Positions 1 through 6,394 of a stretch of DNA of 13,668 nucleotides are shown here, piece after piece (the stretch's first letter is position 1; the number at the start of each line of letters is the position of its first letter). Where the stretch lies: NCBI GenBank assembly GCA_023423475.1, contig JAFAFN010000570.1, positions 1-13,668 of the forward strand, written 5' to 3'. Origin of the DNA: Actinomycetes bacterium (GTDB lineage: Bacteria; Actinomycetota; Acidimicrobiia; Acidimicrobiales; Microtrichaceae). Below the pieces are notes generated by a model that saw only the letters and a program-made list of their open reading frames with translations, made no database searches and had not been told where the DNA came from. The translations under genes were made by a program, and so were the position numbers.

Positions 1-30
1 CCCTGGCACTGGAGTACCACCGGCACCTGA
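1..30 (+). other. possible 3' end of an upstream gene
   Basis: Frame 1 from the window edge reads nine codons and stops at TGA 28-30, and eight of the nine third positions are G or C, as in real genes here. A hairpin begins 14 bases after the stop, as expected for a gene end. A second frame (from base 3) stays open to TGA 72-74, but its codons look less gene-like after about base 30. Too little is present to name a product. Treat this as a guess that a plus-strand gene ends here. Confidence 0.25.
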
Positions 31-44
31 GGTCTCGGTCACAA

Positions 45-62
45 CGTGTCGTCGGCGACACG
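45..62 (+). terminator. GC-rich hairpin, possible terminator
   Basis: A perfect 7-bp stem, CGTGTCG pairing with CGACACG, closes a four-base TCGG loop. There is no run of T behind it, only CCTCCTT, so it is not a classical intrinsic terminator, but such hairpins are common at gene ends in GC-rich actinobacteria. It lies between the possible upstream stop at base 30 and the promoter-like boxes at 71-101. Confidence 0.35.
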
Positions 63-70
63 AGCCCTCC

Positions 71-101
71 TTGACCTCAAGTGGACTCGAAGTCCTACGT
101 T
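71..101 (+). promoter_or_regulatory. candidate promoter for the MDR oxidoreductase
   Basis: TTGACC (71-76) matches five of six bases of the -35 consensus. TACGTT (96-101) fits TANNNT after a 19-bp spacer. Transcription would start near 108, giving a leader of about 54 bases before the ATG at 162. The spacer is long but equals that of the toxin-antitoxin promoter later in the window. Confidence 0.35.
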
Positions 102-161
102 CCGTCGCACGGGGAGAACGCCGCAGCCGGCGGTGACCGTCGCGCAGGGAGCAGGCAGAGG

Positions 162-1139
162 ATGAGAGCAGTCGTGCAGCGACGGGCCGGTGGGCCCGAG
201 GAGCTCCGGGTCGAGGAGATCGCCGACCTGGCGCCGGGTCCTGGCCAGGTGCTGGTCGAGGTCGAGGCGGCCGGTGTGCACCTCGTCGACACCACCATCC
301 GCGCCGGCGGCGAGTGGGCAGGCGGTGCCGCGACCTTTCCGATGACACCCGGACGCGAGGTCGCCGGCCGAGTGGTCGAGCTCGGCGACGGGGTCGACCC
401 GTCCTGGCGGGAACGCCGCGCCGTCGCTCACCTGGGCATGGCCAACGGGGGCTACGCCTCGCACACGATCGTCGACGTCGGCTCGCTGTTCGCCCTCCCG
501 GAGCACGTCGACGCCGCCGCAGCGGTCGCGATGGTCGGTACCGGCCGAACCGCCGTCGCGATCCTCGATGCGGCGCCGCTGACCTCCGACGACGTGGTGG
601 TGGTCACCGGTGCCGCCGGGGGACTGGGGTCGCTGCTGATCCGGATGGTCGACCGTGCGGGAGCCCGCACGGTCGGGGTCGCGGGCGGAGCCCACAAGAC
701 CGACGTGGTGCGGTCCCTCGGAACGACGATCGTCGCCGACCATCGCAGCGACGACTGGGCCGTCCAGGTCCGTGAGGCGCTCGCCGGGCGGGGCGTCACC
801 GTCGCCCTCGACGGTGTCGGGGGCTCGGTGGGTCGTGTTGCGTTCGAGCTGATCGAACCGGCGGGACGCATGGTGATCTTCGGCGCCGCATCGGGCGACG
901 AGATGCCCTTCGAGCTCAGCGATCTCTACCGCTCCGGCGTCAGCATCTCCGCCGCGGTTGGCGCCCGGATGTTCCGTCCGGGAGCGATGTACGACGCCGC
1001 CCGACGTGCGGTACAGCTGCTGATCGACGGCGAGGTCGCTCCGCTGGTCGGCCCACCGTTCTCGCTCGAGAACGCCCCCGACGCGCACCGTGCGCTCGAG
1101 GAGCGCACGGCGGTCGGAAAGGTCGTGTTGGTGCCCTGA
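162..1139 (+). CDS. zinc-independent MDR family NADPH:quinone oxidoreductase-like enzyme
   Basis: A 325-residue member of the medium-chain dehydrogenase/reductase superfamily, closest in layout to quinone oxidoreductases and enoyl reductases. Such enzymes use NADPH to reduce activated double bonds or quinones in the cytosol; the substrate cannot be told here. The N-terminal GroES-like fold (about 1-120) opens MRAVVQRRAG and contains GPGQVLVEVEAAGVH. The Rossmann half carries the dinucleotide motif VTGAAGGLG (148-156), and ALDGVGG (216-221) is typical of the family. The cysteine ligands of zinc alcohol dehydrogenases are absent. ATG 162 is chosen because the conserved N-terminus begins there and AGAGG lies just upstream; an in-frame GTG at 81 would add 27 unlike residues. 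The gene converges on the Bax inhibitor-like gene across a spacer made of tandem repeats. Confidence 0.88.
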   Translation: MRAVVQRRAGGPEELRVEEIADLAPGPGQVLVEVEAAGVHLVDTTIRAGGEWAGGAATFPMTPGREVAGRVVELGDGVDPSWRERRAVAHLGMANGGYASHTIVDVGSLFALPEHVDAAAAVAMVGTGRTAVAILDAAPLTSDDVVVVTGAAGGLGSLLIRMVDRAGARTVGVAGGAHKTDVVRSLGTTIVADHRSDDWAVQVREALAGRGVTVALDGVGGSVGRVAFELIEPAGRMVIFGAASGDEMPFELSDLYRSGVSISAAVGARMFRPGAMYDAARRAVQLLIDGEVAPLVGPPFSLENAPDAHRALEERTAVGKVVLVP

Positions 1140-1146
1140 GCTCCTC

Positions 1147-1242
1147 CTGCCGGGGCTTGGCGAGCGACTACTGCCGGGGCTTGGCGAGCGACTACTGCCG
1201 GAGCTTGGCGAGCAACTACTGCCGGAGCTTGGCGAGCAGGCG
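1147..1242. repeat. 24-bp tandem repeat, four units, copying a gene's terminal codons
   Basis: Units lie at 1147-1170, 1171-1194, 1195-1218 and 1219-about 1240. Each begins CTGCCGG on the plus strand and the first three end ACTA. Units 1 and 2 are identical; units 3 and 4 share GGAGC where 1 and 2 have GGGGC. On the minus strand each unit reads as eight codons: Leu or Ser, Leu-Ala-Lys, Leu or Pro, Arg-Gln, then TAG. Unit 4 is the last part of the Bax inhibitor-like gene, whose TAG is the end of unit 3. The period is a multiple of three, so in-frame TAG codons recur at 1216-1218, 1192-1194 and 1168-1170. The repeats fill nearly all of the 76-bp convergent spacer. I see no strong hairpin in the unit. 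Confidence 0.95.
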
Positions 1243-2103
1243 CAGCATCTCGAGGTACAGCCAGATCAGCGTGACCGTGAGGCCGAACGCCGCGTACCAG
1301 TCCATGTAGCGCGGCAGGCCGTTCTGCGATCCCCGCTCGATGAAGTCGAAGTCGAGGATCAGGTTCAGCGCGGCGACGATCACGATGACGACGCTGATGC
1401 CGATGCCCAACAGGCTGCTGCTCTGCCAGAACGGCTCGAAGTTGCTGAAGAACAAGCTCATGACCCAACCGAGCAGGTACATGATGGCGATGCCGAAGGT
1501 GGCGGCGATCACGCCCTTGGTGAACCTGGGGGTCGCCCGCAGGATCCGCAGGCCGTAGAGCGCCAGCATGGCGAGGAAGACGCCGAAGGTCGCCAGCACC
1601 GCCTGGATGACGATGCCCTCGAACTGGGCGTTGTAGTAGTGCGAGATCATGCCGACGACCGCACCCTGGAGCAGGCCGTAGGGGATCGAGGTGAACCGTG
1701 CGAGCTGCGGCTTGAACGCCGTGAGCACGGCGATGCCGAGTGCGGCGATCATGCAGACGAACATGGCGACGGGGCTGTCGAACGAGACCGGTGTGACCAC
1801 CGTGCCGTCGATCATCCGCTGGGGGACGCCCTCGGTGACCTGGGACCAGCCCCACGCGCCGCCGAGCAGTACGAAGGCGAAGATGACGAGCGTGGCGGCC
1901 GAGACACCGCCGAGGGTCATGACCTTGCCGTCGGTGACGATCGGCCCGCCAGGGGCCATCTGCGGCTGCTGGTTCCACGCGGCGTTCTGCGCAGCGGCAC
2001 CGGCCTGGGCGGACTCCCACTCCTGTGCGGGGGACGGTCCCGATCGGGCCGTGGCACCGGCGGGCTCGAACGCCTTGTCGGTCAGGATCGGGTTGCGTGA
2101 CAT
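1216..2103 (-). CDS. Bax inhibitor-1/YccA family seven-helix membrane protein
   Basis: A 295-residue integral membrane protein of the bacterial BaxI_1 branch. Relatives (BI-1, YetJ, YccA) are linked to pH-gated calcium leak or to membrane-protease control; the bacterial role is mostly unproven. After a soluble, Ala/Gln/Pro-rich N-terminus (about 1-62), hydrophobic segments lie near 66-86, 110-130, 142-156, 164-186, 196-218, 231-252 and 270-291. The loop around PYGLLQGAVVG (141-151) and the DFDFIERG motif (251-258) are typical of the family. ATG 2103 follows GAGAGG at a good spacing; an upstream in-frame start at 2148 lacks such a site. TATCCT (2132-2137, minus strand) is a likely -10 box. The gene ends inside a 24-bp tandem repeat that gives it three successive in-frame TAG codons. 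Confidence 0.9.
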   Translation of the reverse strand: MSRNPILTDKAFEPAGATARSGPSPAQEWESAQAGAAAQNAAWNQQPQMAPGGPIVTDGKVMTLGGVSAATLVIFAFVLLGGAWGWSQVTEGVPQRMIDGTVVTPVSFDSPVAMFVCMIAALGIAVLTAFKPQLARFTSIPYGLLQGAVVGMISHYYNAQFEGIVIQAVLATFGVFLAMLALYGLRILRATPRFTKGVIAATFGIAIMYLLGWVMSLFFSNFEPFWQSSSLLGIGISVVIVIVAALNLILDFDFIERGSQNGLPRYMDWYAAFGLTVTLIWLYLEMLRLLAKLRQ

Positions 2104-2131
2104 CTGCGCCTCTCGGATGTGGTGGACACAG

Positions 2132-2137
2132 AGGATA
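2132..2137 (-). promoter_or_regulatory. candidate -10 box for the Bax inhibitor-like gene
   Basis: On the minus strand TATCCT lies about 28 bases before the ATG at 2103, leaving a leader of some 22 bases that holds the GAGAGG ribosome site. The same hexamer precedes the PhoU/TrkA-C gene. No good -35 box is seen. Just upstream, GGGCCGC (2140-2146) can pair with GCGGCCC (2162-2168) across a 15-base loop, which may end transcription of the preceding gene. Confidence 0.4.
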
Positions 2138-2189
2138 GCGGGCCGCACCCCGCCGATCGTGGCGGCCCTGGCCGGCCCCGAGCGGGTCG

Positions 2190-3671
2190 TCAGCTCGCCG
2201 CGCAGGCCTCGGCGACGTCGGTCGGACCGGCCGCCGCGTGGGCGGCGGTCCGGGCTGCCGCAGCGAGGAACCAGATGCGCGCCGGGTGTTGCGACGCAGC
2301 GAAGTCCTCACGCATCGCGACGACGTGCTTGATGCCGTGCAGCAGCATCGACTGATCCGCTGCACCGGCGGCCGACACCGCCGCCCAGGCGGCCGCGACC
2401 GCAGCATCGTCGTCCGGTGGCACCGCCGACGCGGCGTCCGCCGCAGCATCGGGGTCGCCATCGGCGAGGGCGTCCTCGAGGTCCTCGACCGCGCCGTCGT
2501 CCGACGGCGGCACCGAGAGCTCCTCGATGCGTGCCAGCCGGGCGAGGCTGGGCGACTCCGTGGCGCACAACGCCAGCTCGTAGACGGCCTCGGGCGCGGT
2601 CGATGCCTCGATGCAGCGGCGCAGCGCGTTGGCTCCGGTGCCGGCGTGCACCGGACCGATCGGGGGGCGGTCGCCGAACGAGGTGTCCGCGAAGCGCGCC
2701 GCGGTGACCAGCGCGGTGGCGTGCACCAGGTCGGTGGGGGACAGGCCGTCCTGCAACGAGCCGAGCAGCAGCGGTCCCAGGTCCCTCGGGTCGGTCCGGG
2801 CGAGACCGGTGGCGACGGTCGAGATGCGTTCGAGGTCCGGTCCGTCTGAGCTGGGTCGCGTCGGGGACGCCGCGAGGTCATCGAGGTCGAGGAGCTCCGC
2901 CATGTCGGCCAGCACCCCGGCGTCCGCCCGTCTCGAGAGGGCGTGCTCGGGATCCTGCAGGTGGTTCGCCGCGAAGCGCGCCGCAGCCCGCAGCAGCACC
3001 GGATCGAAGGAGCCGGTGAGCTCGCACCACGCCAGGAGCTGCGCCGGGTAGATCACCTTGTGCTCGTTGAGGTGGTAGCCCGCAGCGCCCGCGGAGATGA
3101 GCGCGGCGACGGCGGCGTCGCGGCCGTGGTGCGCCGCAGCGAGCCAGCGGTGGTCGGCCAGGTCGCACTCGCCGGCCGCGGCGGCATCCGAGAAGGCAGC
3201 CGCCGGATCGCCCTCGATCCGAGCGGGTTCGAACCAGGCCAGCGCCGTGGGCCCTTCACGTTCGTCGTGCAGGCTGCCGTCGCGCTCGCCGACGGTCTGC
3301 ACGACGAGCTGGGTGGCAGCGAGCGCTGCGGTGGCGGGATCGGAGCCGCCGATGGTCGCGCACGCGTGGGCAGCGAGGACCGAGTGGCTCACCAACCCGT
3401 GCGGGCCACGTCCTTCGACCCGGGTGTGGCGCAGACCGAGCCACAGCGCTGCGGTGCAGAGGTCGAGCGGTGTCATCCCTGCCGAGAGCCGCTCGAGGCT
3501 CCACTCGACCACCGTCGCCGTCGGCGGAGCGTCGTGGCCGCCGCTGCGAGCTCCATCGACGCCGGCGAGCTCGGCGAGCTCGTCGACCAGCACCGACCCC
3601 GGCCAGCGTGTCGCGTTCGTCGACAAACTCCACCCCCTGCCGTCCGTCGTGCGCCCGAGTGCGCACATCAC
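2190..3671 (-). CDS. protein of unknown function with two homologous all-helical halves
   Basis: A 493-residue, alanine-rich, predicted helical and soluble protein that I do not recognise. It has no signal peptide or membrane segment. It is internally duplicated. Residues about 54-107 match 298-354 (L..GM/LTPxDL..A.AL...R, then GPH or GPVH), and about 157-238 match 395-479. In the second match both halves carry His-x3-His (H200/H204 and H445/H449), followed about 25 residues later by an LRAAARFAA- or FLAAAARTA-type helix. Paired histidines in two halves suggest a metal or cofactor site, which is inference. The start is uncertain: GTG 3671 and ATG 3668 lie only 27-30 bases from the divergent thioesterase start and lack a clear ribosome site. 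Starts further in, such as GTG 3593 (residue 27), just before the DELAELAG helix, are equally possible. Confidence 0.75.
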   Translation of the reverse strand: MMCALGRTTDGRGWSLSTNATRWPGSVLVDELAELAGVDGARSGGHDAPPTATVVEWSLERLSAGMTPLDLCTAALWLGLRHTRVEGRGPHGLVSHSVLAAHACATIGGSDPATAALAATQLVVQTVGERDGSLHDEREGPTALAWFEPARIEGDPAAAFSDAAAAGECDLADHRWLAAAHHGRDAAVAALISAGAAGYHLNEHKVIYPAQLLAWCELTGSFDPVLLRAAARFAANHLQDPEHALSRRADAGVLADMAELLDLDDLAASPTRPSSDGPDLERISTVATGLARTDPRDLGPLLLGSLQDGLSPTDLVHATALVTAARFADTSFGDRPPIGPVHAGTGANALRRCIEASTAPEAVYELALCATESPSLARLARIEELSVPPSDDGAVEDLEDALADGDPDAAADAASAVPPDDDAAVAAAWAAVSAAGAADQSMLLHGIKHVVAMREDFAASQHPARIWFLAAAARTAAHAAAGPTDVAEACAAS

Positions 3672-3672
3672 C

Positions 3673-3685
3673 GTCCGGTCGGACC
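3673..3685. promoter_or_regulatory. short palindrome in the divergent gap
   Basis: GTCCG (3673-3677) and CGGAC (3680-3684) form a 5-bp inverted repeat with a 2-bp centre, overlapping GGTCGGACC (3677-3685). It sits in the 27-bp gap between the two possible divergent starts. It may be an operator, but short palindromes are frequent at this GC content. Confidence 0.2.
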
Positions 3686-3698
3686 ATCATGGCAGTCG

Positions 3699-4544
3699 AT
3701 GAGCGACCCACAGGACCAGTCGATCACCCGCTTCGCCTGCGACACCTCGGTCACGCCGCTCGGTGATGGCCGCTACGAGGCGGTCATGGACCCGTCGTGG
3801 TGGATCGTGGCGGGACCCAACGGCGGCTACGTGGCAGCGGTCGTGCTGAGGGCGATCGTGGCCGAGGTCGCGGACCCGGCACGCCGGCCGCGCTCCATCA
3901 CGCTGCAGTACCTGCGACCGCCGGGCGCCGGCCCGGTGCAGGTCGACGTGGTCGTCGAACGCGCCGGTCGCACCGTGTCGAACGTCTCCGCGCGCATGAC
4001 CCAGGACGGACGTCTCCTCGTCATCGCACTCGCCGCGCTCGCGACCGACCGGCCGGGCTCGATCGAGTTCGACGAAGGTCCTGGGCTGCCGGTGCGACCT
4101 GACGGCAGCGCCGTGCCGTTGCCCGAGGACATCCCTGTCCAGGAGGTCGACCCGGACCGTGACGTGCCGATGCGCAGCCACTATGCGCTGCGCTGGGTGC
4201 TCGGCGACCTGCCGTTCCGCGCCGAGCCGTCCGACAATCCCCGGGCGTCGACGGGTGGTTGGCTCCGACCCGCCGAATCGGAGCCGATCGACGAGATCGT
4301 GCTCGCCGCCATGACCGACGCCTGGATGCCACCGATCTTCTCGAGGGTCGCGGTGCCGTTGGCGGTGCCGACGATCGACCTCACGATCCACTTCCGTGAC
4401 GTGCCCACCGATCCGCTCGACTTCTGCTTCGTGCACTTCGACAGCCCGCTCGCGGCGAACGGGTACCTGGTCGAGCACGGTCGCATCCTCGACCGCCACG
4501 GCCGCCTGCTGGCCGAGTCCCGACAACTCGCAGTGGTCGCGTGA
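3699..4544 (+). CDS. acyl-CoA thioesterase, double-hotdog (TesB-like) family
   Basis: A 281-residue protein expected to hydrolyse acyl-CoA to free acid and CoA in the cytosol; chain-length preference is unknown. It has two hotdog domains. The N-terminal one (about 10-115) carries the family signature WIVAGPNGGY (35-44) and YLRPPG (71-76). The C-terminal one (about 155-281) ends RLLAESRQLAVV. By comparison with E. coli TesB (Asp204, Thr228, Gln278), the catalytic trio is probably D207 in AAMTDAW, T225 in VPTIDLTIHF and Q276 in SRQLA; this alignment is by eye. ATG 3699 is chosen because the conserved region begins a few residues later; its ribosome site is poor. The gene is divergent from the duplicated unknown protein and 69 bp ahead of the PhoU/TrkA-C gene. 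Confidence 0.88.
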   Translation: MSDPQDQSITRFACDTSVTPLGDGRYEAVMDPSWWIVAGPNGGYVAAVVLRAIVAEVADPARRPRSITLQYLRPPGAGPVQVDVVVERAGRTVSNVSARMTQDGRLLVIALAALATDRPGSIEFDEGPGLPVRPDGSAVPLPEDIPVQEVDPDRDVPMRSHYALRWVLGDLPFRAEPSDNPRASTGGWLRPAESEPIDEIVLAAMTDAWMPPIFSRVAVPLAVPTIDLTIHFRDVPTDPLDFCFVHFDSPLAANGYLVEHGRILDRHGRLLAESRQLAVVA

Positions 4545-4553
4545 GCCTCGGCC

Positions 4554-4559
4554 TATCCT
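4554..4559 (+). promoter_or_regulatory. candidate -10 box for the PhoU/TrkA-C gene
   Basis: TATCCT lies 10 bases after the thioesterase stop and 54 bases before the GTG at 4614. The hexamer equals the one before the Bax inhibitor-like gene. No convincing -35 box is seen, so the gene may also be read through from the thioesterase. Confidence 0.35.
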
Positions 4560-4613
4560 TGGGTCCAGCGATGACGTTGGGATCATCGACGAGGTCAGAG
4601 GTGGACGAACCCG

Positions 4614-5855
4614 GTGGATGAGCGACCCCGAAGTCTGCGGGCCATGCTCGCCGAGGCCAAGGACACCTCGGAGATCATGGTCGACCTGGCCTACGCGGCC
4701 GTGTACTTCAACGATCCCGGCATGGCCACCGAGGTGTCCGAGCTCGAGGAGCGGATGAACGACCTCGTGCAGGACATGCGCGCGGTGTGCATCCTCGCCG
4801 TACGTCGCCCTGCCGAGGCCGAGGGCATGGCGTCGGTGCTGCAGATCATCTCGGCCATCGAGAGCATCGCGAACGCCGCCGTGGACGTCACCCGCATCGT
4901 GACCCACCGGCTGGGCATCCCCCAGGAGCTGATCGCCGATCTCTCGAACGCCGAAGAGGTCTCGCACCGTGTCTGGATCCGCGAGGGATCCCACATGGCG
5001 CACCGTCCTCTGAAGGACCTCGAGATCACCGTGCAGTGCGGCATGCGCGTCGTCGCGATCCGACGTGAGCGCTCCTGGATGATCGAGGAGATCGACGGCG
5101 ACCTGGTGCTCGTGCCCGGCGACGTGCTCTTCCTCCGTGGGTCACCTGCCGGACTCACCCGTCTGCACGAGCTCGCTGCCGCGCCGACCTGGGACCCGCC
5201 CGAGGTGGCGGTCTCGGGTGCGTTGACGGACCTCGACCGTGCCGTCGACGTGCTCGTCGAGATGAAGAACGTGTCCGAGGCGGCCGTCGGGCTCGCATAT
5301 TCGGCGCTCGCATTGCGCGACGCCGGACTCGCCGCCGAGGTGCGTCACCTCGCGGAGCGCCTCGACGAGATGAAGGACCACATGCAGCTGTGGGTGCTGC
5401 GTGCGGCCAAGGACGACGTCGATCCGTCGCCGCTGCGGGGTCTGCTCCAGCTGGCTTCGGCCGCCGAGGAGCTCGGCGACCAGGCCAACCAGATGGTGTG
5501 GCTGATCACCGACGATCGGGGGTTCCATCCGATCGTCAAGCTCGCCCTGGGCGAGGCCGACGTGGTGGCCACCCAGGTGCCCGTCGCCCCTGGTTCGGTC
5601 GTCGACGGCCAGTCGCTCGCCGAGCTGCAACTCGACATCGAGCCCGGCTTCCACGTGCTCGCCATCCGTCGGGACAACCGCTACCTGTACCGCCCCCGTG
5701 GCTTCGCCGTGCTCGGCGCGGGTGACGAGCTGATCGCCTCGGGTCCGCAAGAGGGTCGCGAGCGACTCGCCGAGCTCTGTGGCTGGACCGTCGTCGACGA
5801 CGAGGACGATCCCTCGGGCGAGTTCGAGTTCGTCCCCCTCAGCGCGAGCCGCTGA
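4614..5855 (+). CDS. duplicated PhoU/TrkA-C (RCK_C) domain protein, cation-transport regulator-like
   Basis: A 413-residue soluble protein with the order PhoU (about 12-100), TrkA-C (about 115-190), PhoU (about 208-302), TrkA-C (about 312-390). The duplication is plain: KDTSEIMVDLAYAAV (16-30) matches KNVSEAAVGLAYSAL (218-232), and the two TrkA-C modules share RVVAIRRERSW/HVLAIRRDNRY and DVLFLRGS/DELIASGP. TrkA-C domains bind regulatory ligands in potassium and other ion transporters; PhoU domains are dimeric helical regulators. The combination without membrane helices (the COG3273 type) is known mainly in archaea and some bacteria and is thought to control a cation transporter. No transporter gene is adjacent here. 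GTG 4614 keeps the SLRAMLAEAKDTSE start typical of relatives; AGAGG lies 11-15 bases upstream. The 3' end overlaps the next, convergent gene by 17 bp. Confidence 0.88.
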   Translation: MDERPRSLRAMLAEAKDTSEIMVDLAYAAVYFNDPGMATEVSELEERMNDLVQDMRAVCILAVRRPAEAEGMASVLQIISAIESIANAAVDVTRIVTHRLGIPQELIADLSNAEEVSHRVWIREGSHMAHRPLKDLEITVQCGMRVVAIRRERSWMIEEIDGDLVLVPGDVLFLRGSPAGLTRLHELAAAPTWDPPEVAVSGALTDLDRAVDVLVEMKNVSEAAVGLAYSALALRDAGLAAEVRHLAERLDEMKDHMQLWVLRAAKDDVDPSPLRGLLQLASAAEELGDQANQMVWLITDDRGFHPIVKLALGEADVVATQVPVAPGSVVDGQSLAELQLDIEPGFHVLAIRRDNRYLYRPRGFAVLGAGDELIASGPQEGRERLAELCGWTVVDDEDDPSGEFEFVPLSASR

Positions 5856-6312
5856 CCAGCCCTTCGGAGCGCTCCGCCGCCCACTGCTGCTCCTTGCGGC
5901 GGTGCCGCAGCTCCTCGAACGTGACGGTGCCGACGACCGCACCCGTCAGGATCGCGAACAGCGTCGACACGACGTCGGCCGTACTCAGCTGTCGCTGGAC
6001 GGCGCCCGTGCGCGCCGCGTCGTCCACGGTGCCGTCGCTGGTCAGCAGCGAGAGCGAACGTGGTGCGAGGTCGTCAGGGGACAACTGGGCCGCGCCGCTG
6101 AGCTCGGCGCAGACCACCCCCGGTCGGAAGCCCAGACCACCGGTGGTCCATCGATCGACCTCGGTGCCGATCGTGACCGCAGACCACGACGACACGTGGA
6201 TGCAGCCCCGTCCTCGCACGTCGTCGTCGAAGGTCAGGACCTCGACCGCGCCGCCGAGCCAGACGACGGCGTAGGCGGACACGAGCGCAGCGATGCAGGC
6301 GATCGCCGCCAC
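5839..6312 (-). CDS. small two-helix membrane protein of unknown function
   Basis: A 157-residue protein that I cannot assign. Residues about 2-25 form a hydrophobic helix and 112-132 a second one. The roughly 85 residues between them are hydrophilic and hold two cysteines (C37, C68) that could form a disulfide if exported. A charged tail (ELRHRRKEQQWAAERSE, 134-150) should be cytosolic. The reading frame is closed upstream by TGA 6331-6333, so the start is GTG 6312, directly behind GCGAGG, or the CTG just before it. The gene lies 82 bp downstream of the SPFH gene on the same strand and may be a distal member of the nfeD-SPFH transcript. Its last 17 bp overlap the end of the convergent PhoU/TrkA-C gene. 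Confidence 0.65.
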   Translation of the reverse strand: MAAIACIAALVSAYAVVWLGGAVEVLTFDDDVRGRGCIHVSSWSAVTIGTEVDRWTTGGLGFRPGVVCAELSGAAQLSPDDLAPRSLSLLTSDGTVDDAARTGAVQRQLSTADVVSTLFAILTGAVVGTVTFEELRHRRKEQQWAAERSEGLVSGSR

Positions 6313-6394
6313 CCTCGCCGACCGCAGCGCTCAGGTCTGGTGCGTGGATGACCGGAGAGGTCGCTCTGGCACCGAACCTGGTGGACCCGAGTGG

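Noticed and set aside
81..161. GTG at 81 as start of the MDR oxidoreductase
   Set aside because: The added 27 residues do not resemble the family, the candidate -10 box lies inside them, and ATG 162 has a better ribosome site.
926..2881. Minus-strand open frame of 651 codons across three genes
   Set aside because: Arg/Pro-rich low-complexity translation that is antisense to the MDR gene's end and out of frame with the Bax inhibitor-like gene and the duplicated unknown protein.
2943..3698. Long N-terminal extension of the thioesterase reading frame
   Set aside because: The frame is open by chance across the divergent gene. The thioesterase fold begins just after ATG 3699 and the extension shows no domain.
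3687..5003. Minus-strand open frame of 438 codons opposite the thioesterase and PhoU/TrkA-C genes
   Set aside because: No family motif, composition typical of an antisense shadow, and both opposite genes have clear conserved domains.
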